Source: Coprinellus micaceus (taxonomy: Eukaryota > Basidiomycota > Agaricomycetes > Agaricales > Psathyrellaceae). From it: a DNA stretch of 64,000 nucleotides. Numbering within the stretch: position 1 is the stretch's first letter; each line of letters opens with the position of its first letter. The translations under genes were made by a program, and so were the position numbers. The notes under the pieces are model-generated. The model did not search any database and was not told where the DNA came from. It was given only the letters and a program-made list of their open reading frames with translations. The DNA lies in NCBI GenBank assembly GCA_951394405.1, contig OX596344.1, positions 1 to 64,000 of the forward strand, in the 5' to 3' direction. Shown here one piece after another: positions 1 through 11,286 of the stretch.

Positions 1-166
1 ACCCTAACCTAACCCTAACCCTAACCCTAACCCTAACCCTAACCCTAACCCTAACCCTAACCCTAACCCTAACCCTAACCCTAACCCTAACCCTAACCCT
101 AACCCTAACCCTAACCCTAACCCTAACCCTAACCCTAACCCTAACCCTAACCCTAACCCTAACCCT
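1..166. repeat. Telomeric repeat array (CCCTAA)n
   Basis: About 27 tandem copies of CCCTAA run from the first base to 166 and then stop abruptly. The second unit lacks one C. The C-rich strand is at the 5' end of the given strand, so the G-rich TTAGGG strand runs 5'->3' toward base 1 and the chromosome terminus is on the left. TTAGGG is the usual telomere repeat of filamentous fungi and vertebrates; the gene content to the right makes this a fungus. Confidence 0.98.
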
Positions 167-479
167 CTACCCATACACCCCTCATAAACACCTTCACAAC
201 AAACACACATCCCATACGCCTTTACCATAACAAAACGCAACATCTATCCAACATGTATACACTGCGTTACCATTGCGGGTTGTATCCATAACATACATAC
301 ACCCCCTTCTTGCCCACATCACATTCACATCCACTTCACATTCATTTATCCCTTGCCCTGGCCATGCCGGGTTCACATGAATGCCGTTCAACTTCCACTT
401 AACATCCGGGATAGTCATGCCGGTCATACTCGTAGTCACTGCATATATTCCATGTCTTACAACATAACTTCACGATGCC

Positions 480-2900
480 TGACCCGTTCGGCACGCGCAA
501 GTACTCGTTGGATTCGCATTGTTCACAGCTACACGGCGATATCTTACACGCGTCGTTTCGAGTTGTCCATGCTGTACAACTGTGTCTCGCAAATTTGCGG
601 CACAGATATCGCTACAACTCAACGGGAAATGTGATGTTTACCTCGCGCAGCTATTCGTTGGAACCGCGTCATTCATAGCTACACGTCGATATCTAATCCG
701 CACGAATCGGCGGCGCCGTTGTCGCACAGTCCTATTTCGCATGCTGGCTGTGTAGCATTCCACGCAACGCACTGTAACTCGGCACGCACTCCGCCGTTCA
801 GCCCGCCCAGGTACGCGTTCGATAGCCACCGTTAACAGCCACACGGCGATACTATTCGGCACACGGTCGGACGTTTCCTCGCTTCACAGTAGTCTCTCGC
901 GCGCTACAGTAAAACATCCGGGACTTGCGTGCGGTGCCATTGTGTCAACCGAATAACACGCGACTGGGCTTGTTTGAAAGCCGCGAATGAGGGCTACGTA
1001 GTGATAGAGCTCCGCCGTTGTGAAGTTTTGTATGTGATATACTACTGTACTTCGCATACGAAAATATTGCTGTTTTCACGAAACTTCACGTATAGCATCA
1101 ACGACACCACCGACCGTTGTGCGTTAGTACTCGTCAGTGAGCTGCCAACAACAGCTACCCCTGGATACCGTACACGTGTCACCAAATGCCACCGATGACA
1201 CTTTGTCGTGCGGCGGACACCTGTTACTCTGTGAGAGAGATTCCACTGCATAGCAACGACGAGAGCGCCGAATCTTTTGCGAAGGAGTTCGTTCGAAGCG
1301 CCTTTTTTGTACCTATTTATCGGTGCCTTCACCGCCTTTCAAAACGCCGAGGTTGACACACAGCAGCCGATCGCGTATTTTCTTGGTAGGGGCGACGAAA
1401 TCTGGCCTACAGCGCCCGTCGCTCAGCCGATTATCTCACTTGGGTATTCGTTAGACAGCCGGCGGTGACGTCTACGTGTGGGTACCACACACGCGTCATA
1501 TAGTGCCACCGATAGTCCTCTGCGGTCCATCACGTATCTGTCAAGCCATGGTAACCACCGGCACTGACCTAGAGTGTCACCGAGTCGCCCGCTTGAGACC
1601 GGCAGGGGCTCGTTCGGAAGCTGCCGTTTATGGCTACACGTCGATACCACGTGCGAGGCATTTAGCGCCGGCGGTGTGATGCAACGCTCGATCGCACAGT
1701 GATCCACTGCGACAGGTATAGCATAACAGGGAGTTCACCGATTTCCGTGCAGAAATACTCGTTCGGTAGCCCTAGTTAATGGCTACCCGGTGGTACCACA
1801 CACATGGTGTTCGGCGGCGTGGGTGACTCACAGTCGCGATTCGCACGTCCATTTCTGCATAGTCCTGTTTGCTGAGGCAACGAAATATTTATGGGGAATC
1901 GGATATGTGACTCCTCATCACGCATAAATATGCGTTCGAAAGCTATGATATGAGGCTACCCGACAAGCTCACACACACGCAAATCGGTTGGGTAGTCGAT
2001 GCAGAGTGGTCTTGTACATCCTACCACCTGGATACACAACCTGTTATGACCGCCGAGTACCATCATAACAAGTTTCCACTCCAAGTAACTTGCTTGGATG
2101 GTACAAGAGGTGTGTCAAGAGGCTCCTCACAGCCTGTCATGGGAGTGCAGTACTGTATCACACTGTAGGGCATTGACATGCATGTATTAATTCAACGGCT
2201 ATGCTGTATGTCACACGCAGGGGCTCATTTGGAAGCTGCGATTAATAGCTATAACATGATATACAATACGTGCCGGTACGCGTCGGGGAAGTGACATAAA
2301 ATAACGTCGCAATGTCAAATGGTAAGTTAAGTCGTTAAAACTCGCGTTGCACATCGTAGAGTTGGCCGAAAAGCACGCGGCGCCTGTCGTTCGAAAGCCC
2401 TCAACAATAGCTGCGTGGTGGTACCACACACAGACCGATGCACCTCTTCGATGCTATGCTGTATACCCTCGCATCCTGGATACATCAAACGGGCGTAGTG
2501 CACCGACGATAGCACCGAACGGCTTTCGTAAGAATGCGTTCGAAAGCCGCTATCGTCGGCTACACGTGAATACCACATGCGACATGGTACGCCCAGCCAG
2601 TGTTCTGCAACGCTGGATCGCATATTTCCCCACTGCAATAAGCGTAGCGCACTGACGAGGTGGCTGATTCATGCACGCAGGTACTCGTTGTGTAGCGCTG
2701 AATAATGGCTACCCGGACATACCACACACATGGTATTCGTCGCCGTGGGAGAAGCACAGTTGAGCTTCGCACATCCTGTCCCCTATAGTACAATCTGCTA
2801 GATCAATAAAATATTCGTGGTGCGTGAACGGAGAGACCGTTCGTAACGCGTAAGGGTGCGTTCGAAAGCTGTGGTTAGTGGCTACCAGACGGTACTTTAC
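480..2900. repeat. Degenerate subtelomeric satellite, period about 156 bp
   Basis: A diverged core of about 45 bp recurs at near-regular spacing. It contains ACTCGTTCGNNAGC, then TTAATGGCTACNCG, then GATACCACAC. Copies can be picked out starting near 495, 648, 808, 970, 1126, 1283, 1440, 1607, 1755, 1925, 2227, 2388, 2532, 2688 and 2842. Most intervals are 144-170 bp, close to a fungal nucleosome repeat; one copy near 2080 is barely visible. The copies differ at many positions, so the array is old. No open frame here looks like a protein. Confidence 0.8.
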
Positions 2901-2919
2901 ACGTAGAAATCTGCATGGT

Positions 2920-3500
2920 GGTTGATGCTATGAGATTCTACAACCATAACAGCCTGGCTGGATGTTGCTATGAGATTCGATGTGCGATAACGCCTCTGAA
3001 AATTGCAACAAACTCCCAACAAATATGAAGCACTTGAAAGGTCAACTTCTTCATTGGCAACATTGAATCTGAGTGTGTTTTGCCCAAACACACTCAGAAT
3101 CTGTTATGAACGCCAACTAGACTCATAACATGTTGAACAATTCAAAGACAAATATGGAGGCCTGGGTGGATCGCGGTATGAGATTCCACAGGGTATAACA
3201 CCCCAGTTGAATGTTGTTATGAGAATTTGTGAGGCATAACACCCAGTTGGATGTTGTTATGAGATTTTATGAAGCATAACAGCCCAGTCGGACATCGTTA
3301 TGAGATTTTGTGGTGCATAACACCCCCGTTGGATGTTGTTATGAGATTTAACAGGCCATAACACCTGAAATGTATATGGCTATGAGGTTCCAGTCCTCAT
3401 AACGGACAAAAAGCATGTCATTTTACGGCCAGCAGACAGGTCAGAGGCCAACCTGTTATGAATGCCCACCGAACTCATAACACGTTTGACCAAAACTCAT
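2920..3500. repeat. Subtelomeric tandem repeat with GTTATG..CATAAC inverted units
   Basis: Units of about 41-44 bp with the pattern GTTGGATGTTGTTATGAGAT, then about 10 variable bases, then CATAACACCC are clearest from 3200 to 3370. More diverged copies lie near 2930-2995, 3165-3200 and 3385-3410. Each unit carries GTTATG and CATAAC as short inverted arms that could form a small hairpin. The same TTATGA / TCATAA pairs recur outside the regular array near 3100-3135 and 3455-3510. No coding potential was seen. Confidence 0.75.
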
Positions 3501-3509
3501 AACATGTTG

Positions 3510-6500
3510 CTTGTATATGGCTGCCATATACGCCAGAAAGAGGGAGAGGGGACTCCCGGGTTGACCCGACAAACAAAAAACTCACCTATAACCCTAGAAG
3601 AGAACGGAGAACATGGAAACATGGTTCGCCCCACGAGTCGACTGGGTATGCACAGTAGTTGCGCATGACGGAAGGTCCAACAACGCCGTTGGTTCACTCG
3701 CTCTGGAGTGCTGTACATCCCGACTTGATGAATTAAGGAATATATTCATTGATTCAATCGGATCGACAATACATCTGAACGAGAGCGAGGGTCCGTACTA
3801 TGGTAGGATGGGCGGGAAGGAGAGATCGCGAGTGGCGTTCAAGTAGAGTCAGAGACAAGGCGCCGAACCGAGAAACGGAAGAACTAGCGTCGAAAGCGAC
3901 GCTCCCAGTTCACCCTCTCCGAGTCCCCGCATATCGAGTCGATGGCCTCGAGCTCGCTGATCTCCCCTCCGCACAGTATTCCTATCCCTACGGATCGAGA
4001 GGAGCGTAGCCTTCGAGGGAAAGAGTGCAGAACTAAGAAGTCGATGCATATATGGTCGCTCGTTTCATCTCACTCTCCCTGTGTCGTTCCGCCATCCCCG
4101 GGCCCTTCCCCTGAGGAGTGTGTTCGAGATCCGCCGTGGAGCCGTTTCCACATAGTGAGCTGTCAGAAATGAAATGCGAGGACCCTGGAAACCGAAGAGC
4201 GGCGTCTGGAGACGTGAAAAGGATCGTTCCATTGTCGGGTCGAGACGCATCGGCGGCCCAATACATACACAGTCCGTCTCGTCTTCCCTCCCCCACTGCG
4301 TCTCATTGCGAGCGTATCGCGGACCGTCTCCTTGATTGGGAGTGTTGGCGGTGAAGAGCGCCTCAGAGGAGATGGACAAGTCGATCACGCGAAGCCGGCA
4401 TCCGGAAAGCGGCACGGGGAATGGGTGTGTGGAACGGCGAGGTCAAGTCGATCCTCTAGCACATGGACTCGCCAATCTCATCCTCTACAGATCCCAGAGT
4501 ACCGCGCTCAAGCTCTCAAAGGTGTCCAAACAGGAACGAGGAGAACAACGGAACTTTGACGGGGAGAGGCGGTGGGTGCCGAGGGAAATAGTGAGTTCTA
4601 TCAGAGACGACGGGTGGGATCATCCATTCGAGAACGTGCGGACGGGACCTCGACCTGGTGGTGATTGTTTGCGGTGAACTTTATCTGGCCCTGGGAGGGA
4701 CGCATGAAAGACGAGATACGAATGTGTCTGGGACCAGGAGAAAACCCCGTGAACCGTGTGCTAATGAGCCCAGGGAGGAGCACTGACCCTCGATGTGTGC
4801 GGATGAACGCCAGTGAGGGTTCCGCACACGAACGTAGCAAGGGGCCCGAAACGGGAAGAGACAACTCCAAACGGGTATGAATAGGAGCGCGACATGGCGG
4901 AGGCCAGTTCACAAAGGGGCGATGCGGTCCGGGAGAAAATTCCTCCCATTTCGGGGTGTCGATCTACACCATGGAATTACATGGGAATATACAGAGAACG
5001 ATGAGTTAGGGAACCGTAGATAAACGGAGGGGTAACGTGCTCACCGTTGCGACGGCGAGAACTAATCAAACGCCAGTACATTTTGTTAGCCCTTGCCTAC
5101 GGTCTCGCAGCCTCGAGAGTGCCTTCCACGCGATCGAACGGTTCTCGATGTGCCGTCCTTCCACAGGATAAACGCGATGACTGCCCAGCTGAACTGTTAC
5201 CACTGGTTTCGTCAGATGAGTTCTTGGAGCGATCGAAGAGGGACCGAGGTCGGGCGTCGTTGGTTGAAAGGGGAGACAACAGCTCTTCGACGGAGGCGAC
5301 TCTACTTCTGCGATGTCCGAATCAATGGGGTCACGGAAGACTTCAAGCTCCACGAAACATAGAACAGAAGAGCACCGGCGGTCAGTCAGTGGCCTTTAAC
5401 GGGGCGAGTAGATCGAAAGTCGCAACCACGGCTAGTAGAATTGGACAGTTCTCCGGATCTGAGTCGACGAGAAGCCCGATTAAGATAAGTAGAAAGCATA
5501 CCAAGGGATTGCTCGACCGAAGCGTTCTAGCCCCTAAATAGCGTTCGAGGTCGAACGACCAAGGGCAACCCGAGTACCCTTCACGGTGCATCGGTCAGGG
5601 AACTGCGCCCTTCATGGGCAAGCGCAACGGGTGTCGGCACGTCCGCAGCTGGGATAGAGAACCGTAGCCCAAGGTTTAGAGCCCGAGAGGACAACTATAC
5701 GGATGTCCATTTCCTATCGAAATGGGGGTCAGTCAACCCGAATCTCTATATACTGTAAGAAAGGACACGCACCAGACTCCGGATTTCTCTGCGCGATTGT
5801 AGGGGGGTCGATGCTCAGCCAAAGGACGAGCAGCGAAGGACTCCTTTCTGGAACCACACGCGCCCCTAGCATGGAGAGAAGGTTGTGGTGGGTATTCGAG
5901 TCACTACTGTACGCCCTTGATACGGCGACTGGACAAAGGCTCTTCGTTTTCGAAACGAACCCATATCGCACGGAGCAGGCGCAGATCCCGCAGCTGTTCG
6001 GAAACCAAAGGCGTCGCCGACGAAGGGGTAGCCCAAGGAACGGCGGAATGCGGAACGTTTTAAAAGGCCTGCCGACTCGACGAATCCGTTAGATGAGGAG
6101 GGGGTCCAGCGAAGAAACAGGAACGCACCGTTCATCTCACGGCCACGACAAGGCACCTGGGTTCCTGGGTTCTGGGCCGTCGTTATCGATTTCGCTCACT
6201 TCAAGGGAGTATGCTGGGGAGATGGCGTGATGAGGGGGGAAACGAACATCATTAGAGAGGGAAGGACGGTATGCAGCTACGCACCGAGACGGAATAGAGA
6301 ACCAAAGGTGGGGATTGTCGAGACGCTGAAGTGTCGATCAGTTACCCGAATAGACGGCGAGCTAGAGGGTTAGGAGCAAGGGCGAAAACGGGAGGGAGGT
6401 CAACGGGGGAATGCCGTGGAGGATGCGTCTCTGATTTTAATGCGGGGACGTCCTCGAAGGCCTTTCTCGCCAGAAAGACGAGTGACGGGGGGACGAGGGG

Positions 6501-7870
6501 GCGACCAGGAGGGAGGAATCCAGGTAGAGGATGTTTGGATGGTCGATATCGAAACCCGTTTACGGAGTGCAACGAGATGCGCAGGGAGAAAGCAGATTTG
6601 GTCTCGGCGCACGAAGACCGTTGTGTTCCATAGCGGCCCACGGTGGGATACAGAGGACGGTGTTCCGAGCACGCAACGAGAACGCATACCAGCAGACGAC
6701 GAGCTAGAGGAGGGGAGTTGGGTACTTTGGGGAGGAAAGCATAGTTGTAATTCACGGGATTGAGCTACATGGTCATCTACGTATCTGTAAAGCACAGTTT
6801 AAGGAGTATTTAAATGACATAGAGACAGCGTACGCACCTCTACGACGACGAGAGCCAATCCCCAAAACCCCGATACACACCGTCCTCGCCGTACCAACCC
6901 TGATTCCACCATCTCGAACGCCGGGTCCATTCCATCCGGCCGCCTAGGGAGCACCACCATTTGATCGGATACCGCCGTTCGCTCTAGAATTGGGTAGGGA
7001 CCAGAGGGTGGAACGATCGGCTGGTGGGGCGGTCAGTTGGTGTCGTGGTTTCAGCGGTTTGGTGACGACGTAGGGAGTGTGAGCGACGGCCGATGAAGCC
7101 CAGAGCCGGCGGGGGAGGTCCTAGGTACATCAGCGCACGACGTTCGTGGGTGTGCGTGGGATCGCCGGGCGGGGAGCGGATGGCTCTGAGCGGGGACAAC
7201 GTTCGAGACGAGCATCACGGTAACGGCGGTCGGGCGTTGGCCTCTAGCTCTGTTATAGGGAATAAAATGAGATATGGAAGGGCGACAGAGGTACCAGGCG
7301 TACGTGGTAAACGTTTCAACCCGCGCGTCCTATCACTCGCTTCGATATCGAGCCACCATGGTGACAACTAGAAGTCACCCATGGCATCGTTGTAACGACC
7401 GCGTGAGTCCGACTTGCGGCGGGTAGGTGGGCCAATCGTGGGGCGCGGAGTGAACGGGGTGATCAGAAATGGCTACGACCTAGGAGAAGAGGTAAGGAAA
7501 ATCGAGAAACCGGATACCGGAGCGACGTACCTCATTCGACACCCTGTCGCCTCCACCCGACCACCCTTCGCGCCATATCAATTTTCACGGCGTAAAGACC
7601 CGGCATTCAACTTGAGAATATTCACTAGACATAGAGAGCGGAATATTGAAGGGAGGTGTGGGGTAGGAACCCGTCGATGGTACGGTGAGGAGGAGGTCGA
7701 ACGCAGAGACGTCATAGGTAGTGCCGACAAGCCGAGCCATCTCTGGCCTGTTCCCACCCCTATCACACGCCTGGCCTTCGAACCTTGACGGAGGTAGTCC
7801 CCATAGTTCTTACCTAGAGGTATTGGGGTGCATATCGACACTTCATAGCTAGTATAATACACCTAGGTGA
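3510..7870. other. Gene-poor subtelomeric stretch
   Basis: No convincing gene was found. The plus strand is strongly purine-rich, for example 4150-5000 and 6330-6760, and rich in CGA. The open frames here translate into arginine/glycine-rich low-complexity sequence on one strand and serine/proline-rich sequence on the other, as expected from base composition alone. No recognisable domain, spliced model or promoter was found. Confidence 0.5.
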
Positions 7871-7874
7871 ATCC

Positions 7875-8720
7875 ATGAACAGTGCCAGCTCGGAAATCTG
7901 GCGCTCCAATACAAGATATCCTCACAGCAAGCAATTCGGACCATGGCGGGGTGATGACACCTCAAACGAAAGGAATATGAGGGAAGAGCAGGTCCAAGTC
8001 GAAAGACCGAACCCAAGCACAGACAAAATAACGGACCACTCACCGAATCCCCATCCCGATTTCAGCTCGATCGATCGGCCTCGTACTGGTAACTCGTCGC
8101 GTACGTCGATCCCATCCCATCCCATCTCCCCCTCCGTTTCGTTCCGCACCCACTCTCCCTTGCATCCATCCTCGGTCATTTCGACCTCGATAACGCCAAC
8201 GCCCGCTCCGAGTCTCGAAACGTCTTTCCAATCCACGGATTCGTGCCACCGTACCAAAGCCCCCACACCTTCCCCTCCTCGTTCGCGTCCTTACTCCCTC
8301 CAACTCAGCGTTGAAATCGACTCCGCCCCCATGCCCTCAATGCCCTCCCTCCATCACGCGTCCCAGTAAGAGCACATTTGACCAGACCACCATTACCTCC
8401 GTTCGCACCCCATCTCCTTCGAAGTCCTCGCTCTCCTCGCACTTCCCCAGGGCGGGTGGGTTTCCCTTGTCCACCTCAAAGCTCCTCCTCAGGCCGGTCG
8501 TTCACCTTAGAACTCCCCATCAAGGCAGGTGGAGTCTCCCTCGTTCGCATCAGCTCAGCTCAACGAACTACACCCCGGCGTCCTCGGTGTTGGGGGTGTC
8601 GACGGACGAGTGGTATAAGAGATGCTGGACGGCGAGGTAGAGGTGGATACGAACATCAACAAGTCACCGATCCGTCGACGCATACGTTCAACCCATCCCA
8701 ACTCCGGTCAACACCCCGCG
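7875..8720 (+). pseudogene. Possible decayed protein-coding region
   Basis: The plus strand from 7875 to 8369 reads as a Ser/Pro/Thr-rich segment of about 160 residues, like the disordered regions of fungal signalling proteins. From about 8500 the translation becomes more structured (LELPIKAGGVSLVRISS, then NELHPGVLGV, then EMLDGEVEVD). These pieces fall in different frames and one contains a stop near 8618, so at least one frameshift and one nonsense change would be needed to join them. I do not recognise the family. It may be a relic rather than a working gene; chance open frames in biased sequence are also possible. Confidence 0.3.
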
Positions 8721-10917
8721 ACCCAGATACAAACATCGTGGGGAACGAACCGGTCCGTACGACCCAAACTGCAGGGAGCTCGAGGGGTCATCGGCGTATG
8801 GGGTACCGCACGACGGAGGGGGTGTACGCTTGCGCCTCAATTGGCGCGGGGAGATCGAACGATGGCGGGTGTGGATTGGCGTTGCCTACGGTTCGTTCTC
8901 GCGCCTGGCCCATGTGGAGGATGGATGGAATGGCCGTCGTGGCGGGGAGGTTTGGGGGCTGAGATGGATCGAAGCGGCGGTTGGAGGAGCGCAGGGAACG
9001 CGCGGAGACGAAGGTCTGAGGGGCGGGGCCGATCGAAGTGGTGGTAGGAGGGCCAGGGGATCCCCATCGTCGAGCCAAAGACGAAAGGCAGAGAAGACGA
9101 AGATGAGCGAGAGGCTCAAAGGCGGGTAGTCGGTAGTCGTTTGCTCGAGGCGGACGGATTGATGTGGAGTGGGCTGACGTCGAGTTGGGTGTGGCGGCGG
9201 GGAGAAAGAGGAGGGTGCGCCGAAGAGGCGCGGTAAGAGGTGCCTAGGTGGTATGGAAGAGAACGCGGCGGAGAGAGGGTAACCCCGCTTTCGATGACAC
9301 GGCGGGCGTGTTAATACTCGGCGTCCCGGCTAGGCTGAATGGATGGACGTAGAAGGCGTGGGCTGTCGGGCGATGGAGTATCGGTTGGCGGTTGGGACGA
9401 GGATGGGGAGTGGTTGGCGTAGCCGGCGAAAGGAGACGCGACGGGGGAAGGTGTGGGCGGAATAATGAACGAGTCAATGTGTGGAAGAGTGGATGGGTGT
9501 AAGTGCGAATGGGGGACGAATCAAGCGAGAGAAGGGCGGGGAAAGAGGGTCAGGTCAGTTTCGGTTCGAGGTACACCGAGAGTGAATAGAACTCACCTGA
9601 ATCAGGCGACATGGCCGATGATAAAGGGAAGGCGACGCCGGCGGGGACGATCAAGCGCGGGGAGAGGAGGTCGAGCGGTGTTAATGGCCTATTCTCCGGG
9701 GCTCGATCAGCTGGAGACTACGGGGGGAAGAAGGGGAATACGCACTCGTCCTATACACCCTCCCGAATGAATCGCAACTCGTACCACTCGTCTCGATTGA
9801 CATGCACCTGTCGGGATGGTCAGTTCGTCAATACTGGCAGAACAACCAAGGGTGGTGGGGGAACGTCGGAGTCTCTCGAGTATACAGAATGGTGGGAAGG
9901 GAGGAGAGGAATACGACGAACAGGAGAATGATACGCACGAGGGATTCTCGTAAAGTTTGCGAACGGTATGTCGGCGTTCGTCTTGCCCTCCACTTCCCAC
10001 GTCCACCCTACGTACTGTCCCCGTATACCCCCGAAGTGAGAACGAGAAAGTCTTGAGCTCCGTGGTCGTTGCAGTCGCCCGTATCGTCCTCGAACTGCGG
10101 TATCTGTTATCCGCGTGCCCCTTTCACGCTCTCTCCGTTGCTCTATCTTTGGTATTTTTTTTGCCATAGCTTCCAGATATTACGTTCGTCGTCCGAGGAA
10201 GGTATGCTCGAGCCGATTACAGTGGGGACGGGGGTCCGACGAGGAAGAGGAGATGGTGGTTGCTGTTCAAGTTCGTGACACTCAGGGGCTTCGCTATGAC
10301 GCAACAGCACGTGTTCTCCCGGCGCGGTCAAGCCGGGGTTAGGGACGTTCAGCCTTTCCAACCCCGCCCCAACCCCGTAGCATCGAGGCACCCTCAGTGG
10401 ATGTCTGGAGTATTATGGGTGGACGAGTGATCACACAGAAGGAAGGATCGATCTGAAATTTCCAGCTACGAACTACAGTCGGCCGGTGCTCTGATTGTCG
10501 AATCGCGCACTCATGTCACTGGCGAGTCAACCGGTGTGTGTGTCTTTTGTCTGCCCTCGAAGGATAACAGTGGACTTAATATAAAACACAAGAAGCAGGA
10601 TTCAGGAACGCTCGCTCGTTCCGCAGGTCAGGCTTTCGGGGGGCGGAAGCCAGAAAGGCGATGTCGATGGATAGCTAGCCTTACTGTAACCCACGAAGAC
10701 CTATATTTATTTACTTTAACTGAGGTTGGTGTTATGATACACGCGTAGTTCCATAGGTACCATGTGAAGAAAGCATGGAAGCCGAAGGTATGGTACAAGT
10801 ACAATTAGGGAGTAGGTAAAGCTGATGCGCAGTCGCTGTATAATCTGATTGGAGAAACGACCTAGCATGGTGAAATCAGCTGGAATCCAGCACTAGGGAC
10901 GACTACGAGATACGCAC
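8721..10917. other. Gene-poor stretch
   Basis: Only short, compositionally biased open frames are visible on either strand, and none can be extended by splice sites into a protein-like model. A short CCCAT run lies a little upstream, near 8109-8128. I see no RNA gene or mobile element. Confidence 0.4.
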
Positions 10918-11286
10918 CTAGGTCAACGGGCTGTGCAGATCGTCATTCTCGTAGCTCATGGAAAGCTGTACCAAGCTCCCATGATTCTGCCCCTGCACAT
11001 GTTCAACTACTCCTCTCAGGGACGATCGAAGGTCCGTGTTGATGACGAGCGTTTGGACGCGGCCAAAATCGAGCCTTAACAACCTGAGCGCCGCGTGCAC
11101 AGCAAGGTTCTCGGTTATCCTGCGCGCCCAGCGGTCACGTTCGTTGCTGGGATGGTTGACGATGGAGACTGAGAGAGGGCGTTGGTTCGACCTCGCGAGG
11201 TCATCGTTTAGAGTCGAAAGGACGTCGGCCAGATGTGGCTCGCCGATGTTGACGGTGATTGGCACGGCTCGCGGCAACGAAGACAT
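10918..11286 (-). pseudogene. F-box-type protein fragment
   Basis: A 122-codon open frame with an ATG at 11286 reads as folded protein rather than low complexity. The pattern 'PLSVSIVNHP ... AVHAALRLLRLDFGRVQTLVI ... LVQLSMSYEN' resembles the region after the F-box in agaricomycete F-box proteins, where a PLS-V segment is followed by leucine-rich comparisons. No F-box helix precedes it and no convincing downstream exon was found, although a possible donor GTGCGT follows the last codons. It is probably a fragment in the decayed subtelomere; a small intact exon of an unrecognised gene cannot be excluded. Confidence 0.35.

Noticed and set aside
4..243. Minus-strand open frame of Gly-Leu repeats
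   Set aside because: It is a translation of the telomere repeat and not a gene.
6342..6795. Overlapping long open frames on both strands
   Set aside because: Purine-rich strand bias removes stop codons; the translations are low complexity.
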